Source of the DNA: Diplocarpon mali
Lineage: Eukaryota; Ascomycota; Leotiomycetes; Helotiales; Drepanopezizaceae
Length of the DNA: 64,000 bases
NCBI GenBank assembly: GCA_024741835.1
Contig: JAENRP010000001.1
Location: forward strand, 248,001 to 312,000
Reading direction: 5' to 3'
Shown here: positions 1 to 8,738 of the stretch, one piece after another
Position numbering within the stretch: the stretch's first letter is position 1
Layout of the letters: every line of letters starts with the position of its first letter
Program-made: the position numbers and the translations under genes
The notes under the pieces: model-generated
Told to the model about the DNA's origin: nothing
Database searches by the model: none
The model's input: the letters and a program-made list of their open reading frames with translations, nothing else

Positions 1-1784
1 TTTTAGTATGGCTTCGATTTCAAGTCCTGCGATACCAGCGAGTAATCCTTTTGCGGAGCCTGGGAGATGTGTTTGCTTTTGCTTCTTGTATTGAATCTAC
101 ATATCCTACGGCTCTTAATCTAGCATTCTTGAGACTTGTAGCATCTAGCTTGTCCTACGGTTCTAGAACTACTATTTATTAATCCCCGCCATCATCCTGC
201 GTTTCTCGAATTCAAATGATTTTTCAAAACAGTCCGACACGCGCAAATCATCTTTCACATCTCCCCCTCGTATCATCTGTGCTGGATCAAATGCCCGGAC
301 TTCCTCAAAGGTAACCCATCGCAACTGTCAGAGCAAGAGGAATGTATGGATCGAAAACTACACGATATAAGGCTTTAAACTTGGCAGGCATGAAAATGGC
401 TAGCCCTTTCTATCTAAGCAGCTGTATCTACGGCATACGTCAAGGATTCAAGGTCCACTACAGCATATTCCCCCGCAAACAAGGAAGTAAATAAATTGGC
501 CGTTGCTGCCACATCATCCTTGACTTAGGTCATGTATATATATGTATATATATGCATATATGTTTATATGTATATATGTATATATGTATATATGTATATG
601 TATTTTCTATTTCGTGTATATAATACTGAATTGTCAGCCAGATTTCGGATTAATCACAAGCTGAGCTCAGAGATTTCATATTTGGAACACGAAATCAACC
701 ACGATGTTTACTTTACGTGAATGCTTCTATGCGTTGAGAGAGAAGAGCGGGGACAGAGTTTTATCAATCCGACAACATGCTAATGATATTTAAGAAATCT
801 ACTTTTTTCTGATTTCAGAAGCCTTTTCTTTTACTCTTCAAAATCTTCTTGACAAGTGGACATTTCAAGAGACGCCTGTGTTGTAACCAGTGCTAACAAA
901 AAGGCTGCAGATGCTCCTGCTTATATTACTGAAGTCAAAATGACAATGAGACTCAAGTCCTGTAATATCGAGGATGATATCCTGGAAAGAGTACGACATA
1001 CAACAAGCCGTCGCTTCAAAAGTACCTATTATTAACTACAAGATCTTTACATCTTGAAGCTAGGAGAATTTGGCAGATAAAAAATCAACTAATGATAAAT
1101 TGTAGCAGAACCTTCGACGCTTAGAAAAGCGAAGAATTTTCTACCAGTGCATGTTTCAGATATTACGACATGCAGCAGATTATGGCCTAAAAGGCTTAAC
1201 TTTTTTTTCGTGAATCGCCCAACTTGCCGTTGAAATCACCACGCCTTGGTCAATATGCTTATCTGCAAGGATTCCAGTGAATCTGGACGTGAGATGCCCT
1301 AATCCATTACAGACAATTACCAGAATCCTATAGGCAAATCCTAACGACTGCTAAGGTGACCGATTTTCAAGGGAATATCTTCGAGAAACTGCGACTTGCA
1401 ACAGAAATTCGCTCATGTCAGATGATGAACTTCTACACAATTGCAAAACCAGACAGTTTCAGGCTACAGGGTCCAGAAGGAGGTCCTCATAATCTGACAT
1501 TGACAGATTCGTTTATTAATACAAAGAAAAGTCGTAGTAAGTCCCTTTCAGATTATACACTTTTATTGGCCATATCTTTCCCCGCTCCAAACTGATGGAG
1601 TTTCAACAACGGCATCTTTGGGAAATGCAGACGTGCAACAAATCTTGCCCTGCCTTAATCTGGCTAGCCCTTCGGGAGCGGGAGCTAAATAGGTGGGGCG
1701 AGATCTTAGAATCCAGGACCACTTGCTCCAGTCTTTATCTTGAAATAGCGATACTCATGAGCAAGGCGTCAAATTATTCCAGAG
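1..1784. other. AT-rich non-coding stretch, left edge
   Basis: No supported gene. The DNA is AT-rich with many stops in all frames. It carries a TATATG-type microsatellite at about 532-605. A short open stretch at 2-94 could be the tail of a gene that lies off the left edge, but it is too short to claim. The composition resembles the AT-rich zone after 41 kb. Confidence 0.6.
532..605. repeat. (TATATG)n-like microsatellite
   Basis: Imperfect run of TATATG, TATATA and CATATA units. The apparent open frame across it (Met-Tyr-Ile repeats) is a by-product of the repeat. Confidence 0.85.
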
Positions 1785-2513
1785 ATGCCGCCTCGTCTAC
1801 CAACATCGTCCGACTTTCCCCCTTCCATAACTCTCTCCCTCATCCCCCCTCCCTCGGTGAAGCCTCCTCTTAATACGCTCATCCTCCTTCACGGCCTGGG
1901 TGACACCCAAGCCTCCTTCGCGCGCTTGGCCCAGCAACTCAACCTCCCAGAAACAGTTTGTATTTCATTACGCGGGCCCAACCCCATCCCCCCGCTTTTC
2001 ACAGGCTCTGAGACGCCAGCGTTCCATTGGGGCGACGATGTGCTCGTCGACGAGAGCCGAGGGGAGATTGATCCCGACGCTGGCTTCGGCACTATTACGC
2101 GGGTACTCGAGGACGTGGTCGGGGTTTTGAAAGAGTGTGGATTCGACGAGAGGGGTGTCATGTTTCTAGGATTTGGACAAGGCGGTATGGCGGCGCTGCA
2201 TTTCTGTTCGTCAAAGATCGTGGAGTTCGGAGGCGTGATTTCCATCGGGGGGAAAATGCCGTCTTCGTTCTCATCAAAGGGGCCCAAGGTCAAAACTCCG
2301 ATTCTTTTGCTAGGAGGTGGTAGGAGTACCCAGGTCACGCGGAGCGCCGTGGACGCGGTGAAAGCAAAGTTTGCGGAGGTCGAGTACGTAAAGTGGGAGA
2401 AGGCAGAGGATACGATGCCTAGGAACAGAGAAGAAATGTTGCCGCTTATGAGGTTTTTTGCTAGGAGGTTAAGGAGCAGGGCCGGGGTACCGGAGGGGGC
2501 AGTAGAGATTTAA
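1785..2513 (+). CDS. Acyl-protein thioesterase/phospholipase-like alpha/beta-hydrolase, predicted catalytically inactive
   Basis: Intronless, 242 residues, close to the usual 220-240 of the phospholipase/carboxylesterase (APT1/LYPLA) family. Family signs are LILLHGLGDT near residue 32, LRGPNPIP near 60, FHWGDD near 78, and GFGQGGMAAL near 128. The last is the nucleophile elbow, which in active enzymes reads GFSQGG; here glycine (GGA) replaces the catalytic serine. The C-terminal Asp and His motifs (usually HGxxD and GxGH) are also not recognisable: the matching stretches read LLGGGRSTQV and AEDTMPRNREEM. The protein is therefore probably a non-catalytic fold, or uses other chemistry. No signal peptide, so probably cytosolic. 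The start is the first ATG of the frame and leaves a normal distance to the first strand. It converges on TRM61 with about 140 bp between stop codons. Family assignment is good; the role is unknown. Confidence 0.87.
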   Translation: MPPRLPTSSDFPPSITLSLIPPPSVKPPLNTLILLHGLGDTQASFARLAQQLNLPETVCISLRGPNPIPPLFTGSETPAFHWGDDVLVDESRGEIDPDAGFGTITRVLEDVVGVLKECGFDERGVMFLGFGQGGMAALHFCSSKIVEFGGVISIGGKMPSSFSSKGPKVKTPILLLGGGRSTQVTRSAVDAVKAKFAEVEYVKWEKAEDTMPRNREEMLPLMRFFARRLRSRAGVPEGAVEI

Positions 2514-2656
2514 GAACGGATGTTTTGTGATTTAGTTGAAGTAATTGGGATTGGGCGGCGGCATCAGCCTGAAACTTAGAGTTAAATCTGGAGCTGGGTT
2601 AAGATGCGCTGTGCAGAAAATGTAGCCGAATATTGTAGCCAAGCGGTTCTCAAGCC

Positions 2657-4273
2657 TCATGACGCGGTATTTTCTATTTTCAAATCCTCCGACGCATTCT
2701 TCAGATCGGCAGTAATGACCTGGCCATTCATCAATTCGCTCTCCCCATGTACTGTCACCTCGGCGGCAGCTTTATCCTTCGTAGCCTGCCTCTCGGCCCT
2801 CTTCTTCTGCCTCCTACTCATTCCAATGACCTCTCCATCAATCTCAACTTTCTGATCTTCCTCCCTAAAATGTACCGGCCACGTCTCTTTCGCCAGTCTT
2901 TCGTTCTCTTCATCCCATTCCCTTGGCAAAACCGCAAACACGAGATAACTCGTATGCGCCTTAACCTCCGGCTCGGTCCTATGAACGAGTCTACCTTCCT
3001 TGTACACTTTTTTCTCCACTAGACTCTCCAGCAGCTTCGCACGAGTATTAGGGTTTTCTTTGTTTTTCTTGGTCGACTCTACCTTTTCGCCATTTTCATG
3101 GAACAGTTTGAAAGTGCCTTCCACTTCTTTCAAGCGATTAATGGCTTCATCAACGGATGCGGCTGTGGCTTGGATACCGCGCTGGGTGCCATTGTCAATT
3201 CCAATACGCTCTCGGCGGATTTCGAACCGTTTTTGCGAGAGTTCAACCATTTCGATGTCGACCCAGCCCAGTTTCCGCATGACTGAGACTGTGCGCTGTA
3301 CTTGCTCTATGCATGGTGAGAAAGTGCAGATGTGTACCGGCGCTGATGGATTGAGTGGTGACACGAAGGGTGTCAGGTTCGTATGTGCATTCATCGGAAT
3401 ATCTTCTTTCGTCGGCCTTGACCTTGCGAGGTGTGGAAGAGCAAGCCATGGTGCTGGTAGATCCAAGAAAATACACTCGGCATTGGGACTCTTCCCATCG
3501 ACCAAGAATCCCTCGTGGCAGACATCCCGGTGTGTAATCTCAACAATCTCCTCCAGCCCATGATCTTGAATCTCATGGAGCAACTTTTCGTGTCTCTGTG
3601 CATGAAACTCAAAGCTCCAGACTTTGCCTAATCTCCGCTCCTTCGTCGGTGAACCATTGACATGCTCAGTTCCTGGATACCCACTAAATACTGCTCTCGA
3701 AGATGCATGCGTAAAAGATCCACTACCGGCTCCCGCCTCGATTATATTCTTCCCTGGCCTCGCTCGTATACGGTGCAGGATATAGCTATAGTCTGGTGTA
3801 TAGACAACTTGCGTTCTGTGAGGCAGCGAACTTGTCCAGTTCTCCGGCGTTGGAGGCAACAAATGTATGAAACCACTCGAAGCAGCGATAGACTCTGTAT
3901 CCTCTCTCGCCGCAGCCGGTGTACTGGTATCTTCCACAACATCCTCCAAATTGGGAGCTTTATTCGGCTCCTCTGGTGTAGATTCTTCTCGTTTACGCTT
4001 CTTGTTCTCTGCCTTTGGCCGACGTCCTCGAGATCCAGTATCCACCTTGGAAGCTCGAACTTGACTTCCCCATGCCAGTCCAATTAACGTTTTGTGCGGG
4101 AAAGAGCCGAATCGAGTGTTGACGACCTTGCCTTCCGAATACCCCTCATTGTCCTCGTCGTGCTCTTTAAGGATAGTCGGTATCTGTAAGTCCCTCTTCA
4201 AATGGACAATTGCCAAGCTATTGTCCTTTGATACGGCACCCGGGTATAAAAACGGTGACGTCTTGAAAGGCAT
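2657..4273 (-). CDS. TRM61: tRNA (adenine-58-N1)-methyltransferase catalytic subunit TRM61/GCD14
   Basis: Catalytic subunit of the TRM6-TRM61 complex, which makes m1A58 in the T-loop of tRNAs in the nucleus using S-adenosylmethionine. The SAM-binding motif I reads IIEAGAGSGSFTHASSRAV (about residues 175-195) and motif IV is LDLPAPW. The upstream TPDYSYI and HRTQVVYTP blocks are typical of the family. The frame is open further upstream (to 4354), but the ATG at 4273, giving MPFKTSPFLYPG, is the better start because the N-terminal barrel begins there; this gives 538 residues without introns. There is a charged low-complexity insertion (PKAENKKRKREES) after the N-terminal domain and a basic C-terminal region (SRRQKKRAERQATKDK). 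It diverges from the cysteinyl-tRNA synthetase across about 200-290 bp. Confidence 0.92.
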   Translation of the reverse strand: MPFKTSPFLYPGAVSKDNSLAIVHLKRDLQIPTILKEHDEDNEGYSEGKVVNTRFGSFPHKTLIGLAWGSQVRASKVDTGSRGRRPKAENKKRKREESTPEEPNKAPNLEDVVEDTSTPAAAREDTESIAASSGFIHLLPPTPENWTSSLPHRTQVVYTPDYSYILHRIRARPGKNIIEAGAGSGSFTHASSRAVFSGYPGTEHVNGSPTKERRLGKVWSFEFHAQRHEKLLHEIQDHGLEEIVEITHRDVCHEGFLVDGKSPNAECIFLDLPAPWLALPHLARSRPTKEDIPMNAHTNLTPFVSPLNPSAPVHICTFSPCIEQVQRTVSVMRKLGWVDIEMVELSQKRFEIRRERIGIDNGTQRGIQATAASVDEAINRLKEVEGTFKLFHENGEKVESTKKNKENPNTRAKLLESLVEKKVYKEGRLVHRTEPEVKAHTSYLVFAVLPREWDEENERLAKETWPVHFREEDQKVEIDGEVIGMSRRQKKRAERQATKDKAAAEVTVHGESELMNGQVITADLKNASEDLKIENTAS

Positions 4274-4562
4274 CTCGACCGTTATCATGAATCGAGGTCG
4301 CGATTGCGGGCTAAATAAATAATTTTGACGAGGCTGAGATCTGAGCACGGACAAGAAATACTGGCGAATTGTGGCCTTCAGTCCTCCGCACTGCGGTTGG
4401 ACCCAACTTCAGCCCGGTCAAAACAGCTCCCGCTAGACACTATATAAAGAACACGACATGTGCCAGGTCTGAATGCTATTTTTCACTCACTTTATACGCA
4501 TATCTGCACCGAAGCCTGTGCATGTCTCTGCCTCTCGGACATTCATAAATAACGCATTCAGA
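4274..4562. promoter_or_regulatory. Divergent promoter between TRM61 and cysteinyl-tRNA synthetase
   Basis: About 290 bp separates the two cytosolic starts and about 200 bp separates the TRM61 start from the longer cysteinyl-tRNA synthetase start. A TATA-like ctatataaag lies at 4439-4448, some 25-30 bp before the upstream ATG at 4473. Transcription initiating near or after that ATG would decide which cysteinyl-tRNA synthetase isoform is made. The pairing of two tRNA-biology genes suggests co-regulation; this is inference. Confidence 0.5.
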
Positions 4563-7047
4563 ATGGAGCAATTGAAAATCCACAATTCCCTCAAGCCTGG
4601 CGTGCCAGTGCCATTTGTGCCCAAGGAGGAGGGCAAAGTATCTTGGTATGCCTGCGGGCCGACTGTCTACGATCATTCGCATCTAGGACATGCTAGGAAC
4701 TATGTCTCGACTGATATCATACGGAGGATCATGCGGGACTATTTCGATTACGATGTCAAGTTTGTGATGAACATTACGGATGTGGACGACAAGGTGGGCA
4801 TGTCTCTAATGTTGATATTTTACGGCTGACGATATGCTGGCAGATTATTCTGAAGGCCCGGAGACAAAGGCTGCTTGAGCTGGAGCAGGAGAAGACCTTT
4901 ACTGAGTCCGAACTTGCGAAGTTGGCTGCTACTGCCTTTCAATCGTACGCACAAGTAAATCTACCTGAGCTTTTCAAGGAAGGTGGAGAGCTGAGTCCAA
5001 GCAACTATGTGCAACGACGAGAAGCTGCGTATGGGAAAGTTCTGGCCGGAGGGACCTTGACTGGTGAAGGAAAGGCGGGGGATGCAGAGGCCAAGATGAA
5101 GATGCACCTTGCGAATTTAACAACCGCCGCAAAAGGGATGCAAGAGAACAAGGTCTTTGGGGGAGCAGACGAAATTCTTTTGCCATATCTGGACTCGTTA
5201 TACAAAGAAACTATCGACGGTACAGACCACACTATTTTTACGGACGTCACAAAGTACTGGGAGGCTGACTTCATGGAGGATATGGATGCTCTGAATGTGA
5301 TGCGGCCGGATGTGGTTACTAGAGTGACCACATATGTCCCTCAGATTGTGGACTTTGTGAAGAAAATTGTCGACAAGGGATTTGCTTACGAATCAGAAGG
5401 GTCCGTCTATTTTGATATCACAGCATTCGAGAAAGCCGGTAATCCATACGCCCGGTTGCGACCCGACAGCAAGAATGATAAGGCTCTTCAAGAGGAAGGA
5501 GAGGGCTCCTTGTCCAAGAATGTAGGTGGGAAACGTGGCGCGGGAGACTTCGCCCTTTGGAAAAAGTCGAAAGCTGGCGAACCTGTTTGGCCCAGCCCGT
5601 GGGGAGAAGGCAGGCCTGGTTGGCATATCGAGTGCTCGGTTATGGCGTCAGATGTGCTTGGATCAGAGATGGACGTCCACTCTGGTGGTATTGACCTCGC
5701 ATTCCCTCATCACGACAACGAATTGGCTCAGAGCGAAGCTTATTTCTGCGAACATGGCCATGGGCCTCATAACTGGGTCAAGTATTTCATGCACATGGGC
5801 CATTTATCAATCTCCGGATCCAAGATGTCCAAGTCACTAAAGAACTTCCAGACGATTAAAGATGCATTGAGCACAGACTACACACCTAGAGGGATGAGAG
5901 TCGTGTTTTTGATGGGTAGGTGGAATGATGGCGTTGAGATCTCGCCGGATATGAGAACAATGGCCCAGGTGTGGGAATCTACTGTCAACGTAAGTTCGGA
6001 GGTAACTTTTTCTGCTAAAATGCTGACACGAGAGAGAACTTTTTCATCGCCGTCAAAGCGCTGATGTTAGAAAATGGAAACTCTGCTGAATCCTTGGAGT
6101 CACTCTCTTTGAAAGATGCTGGCGAAGAGCTAGCGGCAGGCCTTGAGAAGGCTCAATCAGAAATGAAGGCTGCGCTTTCGGATTCATTCGACACTCCTAG
6201 AGCGATGCGTATTATTGCTGAATTGATCAAAGAAGCGAGTATTCATATCAATACTCAAAAGGCGAGTGCAGATATTAAAGGTCTTGAAAATGCAGCTCGC
6301 TGGGTAACGAAGATTGTGGGAATATTTGGCCTCGACTCAGAAGCAACTTCGCCTTACGTCGGTCTCGGGTGGGTGAAGAAAACGTCGGATGAGCTGACGC
6401 CGAAGGAGCTCGCTGCGCCATTTGCGAAGATTTACCAATCTGTCAAGGGCGAGGTAGAGCGCCTGTCGCTGCATTCTGAAGTCTTGGATCAGCTGTTGGC
6501 CGGCGATGTTGATGCAGAGTTCGCGACTCTCGAGTCCTCGGGCACCAAGGATCCGGAATACCTGATTTACCCATACGTTAGAGCTATATCTAAAATACGC
6601 GACGAGTTGCGAAAGATTGCTCCGACCTCCGCTTCCAAGAACGATATTCTCAAACTGTCGGATCAGATCCGTGATGATGATCTGACTAACGTTGGTGTTT
6701 ATCTAGATGACCGAGGAGAAGGACAGAGTTCTCTGCCGAAGTTCATCCCCACGGATGAGCTCCTCGCCCAAAAAGAAGACAAAGCAGCCAAGGAAAGAGA
6801 AAAGCTTGCTCAAAAAACACAAGCCCGGTTAGAGCGGGAAAAAGCCGAGCTCGAGAAAGCCGAAAGGGCCAAACTCAGCCCATTCGACATGTTCCGCGAC
6901 GAGCGGTTCAGCGCTTGGGACGCAGACGGTCTACCAACCAAGACGAAAGAAGGAGACGATGTCCCCAAGAGCGCCCTGAAGAAGCTGAAAAAGGAGTGGG
7001 ATAGACAGAAGAAGATGCATGAGGAGTGGAAAGCAAAGAATGCATGA
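4473..7047 (+). CDS. CRS1: Cysteinyl-tRNA synthetase, probable dual cytosolic/mitochondrial isoforms
   Basis: Class I synthetase that charges tRNA-Cys. Three exons: up to 4793, 4844-5989 and 6037-7047; introns of 50 bp (4794-4843) and 47 bp (5990-6036). The joins restore ITDVDDKIILKAR and [13 protein letters not shown]. The cytosolic start is ATG 4563 ([10 protein letters not shown], 795 residues). An in-frame ATG at 4473 adds 30 residues rich in Phe, Ser, Arg and hydroxylated residues with no acidic residue, like a mitochondrial presequence. Key motifs: CGPTVYD with the zinc cysteine, HLGH (the HIGH signature), [17 protein letters not shown], and [10 protein letters not shown] lysine- and glutamate-rich tail ([20 protein letters not shown]) follows the anticodon-binding domain, as in other fungal enzymes. 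Identity is firm; the isoform model is inference. Confidence 0.95.
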
Positions 7048-7655
7048 TTGGGTTTGCTAGAGGCCTCGCTGGTCTGGCGTTTGATACCACGTTGATTGGG
7101 ATGGTAAAGAGGGGGTCTTTTTGCGCCGAGCATTGCATACTGTGCAGGACGTGCTAATGCTATTGAGCATTCGGTGTTTTGCTTTGTTTTTCTTTTCTTT
7201 ACAGACTTTTTGCTCTGCGTACCTTGCCCTCTCTTTGTCGTGGACTCCGGTCTCCGACGTCTTGACTCGTGCTGTGCGAATTCACTGCTGAACCGGTCTC
7301 CACCGACCACCGGTGGCATCACCGTATTTGGCGTCTGGGCTCAATCTGTCAGCACCGAAAGGGAGAAAGCCTCGAAGATCGGGGGGTCACGGGCGTCAGA
7401 TGAAGTCATCTTACTGTTCTTCTGAAGCTTGCTGACACATGGAGGCCTCAGGCTTCCCATACGCAGAACATGCCGGCTGAGTCTTGTGCCTGGGACGTCG
7501 CTGACTGAGACTGCGACTATATCCCGTGCTGCATCTCCAATCGAAGGCTGGCACCCAAGTCTACAGTCAAGGCTCTTTATCGATACTTGAAGAGCTTGTT
7601 CGTGCGTCAAACAGCCTCTCCTATTTTATTTCTCGATCTCACTCAACTTTCCATC
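7048..7655. other. Intergenic region between CRS1 and the secreted esterase
   Basis: About 600 bp of mixed composition, holding the 3' flank of the synthetase gene and the promoter and 5' UTR of the esterase. No supported gene or RNA; open frames here are short and incoherent. Confidence 0.6.
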
Positions 7656-8738
7656 ATGTTGCAAAGCCCCTTTCTTGCCCTGGTATCTCTGCTGGCATTC
7701 GTGTTCGGAGCCTCAGTCCCCTCTACCAAGGTTCCCATTACCAGTTCCGGTATCCCTCGCTATTACCTAGTGACAGTCCCTCCGAATTTCGATCCCAGAA
7801 CCCCGACGCCAGTCATCTTCTCCTTCCACGGGAATAACCACGACGCCGAAGATCAGTATGAGCTCAGCCTTCTCTCCGACCCGTATTTCAATGACTACGC
7901 CATAGCAGTGTATCCCAACGGTCTCGAGGTAGTGCCTGCTCCCCCTCATCGGTACCCATGCTGGCTAACAACCCCCCCGGAATCATGGCAAGGCCACCCA
8001 GACTCCACAGCCAACGATCTACAGTTCACGCTCGACGTGATCTCGCACCTGAAATCTACCTACTCGATCGACGAGAACCGGCTCTACGCCTCGGGCAAAT
8101 CGGTCGGCGGAGGCTTCGTCGGCGTCCTGGCCTGCGATAAAACCCTCTCCAACAAATTTGCCGCCTTCGCACCCGTAGCCGGCGCGTTCTACATCAAGAA
8201 CGACACCAAATGCGCTCCAGCCACCATCCAAGTCCCGTGCAACCCCGGCCGAGCCAAGGTCCCCATCATCGAGTTTCATGGCGGGCGAGATGGGACGATC
8301 AAGTACCAAGGCGCGCCCCGCAATGGGCAGTGCGTGCCTAGTATCTTGAGCTGGGTTGAGCAGTGGGCGGCGCGAGATGGGCTTGAGGAGCCGCAACGCG
8401 TGGAGAGTGCCGTGAGTCGCGACACGAAGCTGTACCAGTACCAGACGGCCGATGGCGGGGATTTGGGATTGGCGAGCCACGTCTTCAACGCGGTGATAGA
8501 CCATAGCTGGCCAAGTACTGTAAGCTCGGCTCTCTCTGCTGGCGGTGGGAATGATGGCTGACACTGTCTAGTTGAGTAATGCGGATAATGTGCAGCATGG
8601 GGACGGTCCAGCTTCGTTCAATGCTTCGACTATGATCGTGGACTTCTTCAAAAGGTACGCCCGGGACCTTTGACTCGGGCAAGAGTAAAACAGCCTGGGG
8701 TGCTTTGTAGATTCTCCTCCCCAACACTAGAGTCCTGA
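7656..8738 (+). CDS. Secreted carbohydrate esterase, feruloyl esterase/PHB-depolymerase-like (CE1 type)
   Basis: Three exons by splice signals and frame: 7656-8519, 8572-8654 and 8711-8738, giving 324 residues. The last exon codes for only about nine residues (ending FSSPTLES). The N-terminus MLQSPFLALVSLLAFVFGAS is a clear signal peptide. The body has FSFHGNNHDAEDQY (oxyanion strand), LYASGKSVGGGF near residue 148 (GxSxGG nucleophile elbow), IIEFHGGRDGTIKY (Asp region) and DHSWPST (catalytic His region). Several cysteines could form disulfides (CWLTTP, CAPATIQVPC). These fit extracellular esterases releasing ferulic or acetyl groups from plant cell wall polysaccharides. There is no carbohydrate-binding module. 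The start at 7656 is chosen over an upstream in-frame ATG (7587) because the signal peptide begins there. Exact substrate is not deducible. Confidence 0.85.

Noticed and set aside
2..94. Possible 3' end of an upstream gene (frame ending in a stop at 92-94, containing SNPFAEPG)
   Set aside because: Only 30 codons, no start inside the window and no recognisable motif; may be chance.
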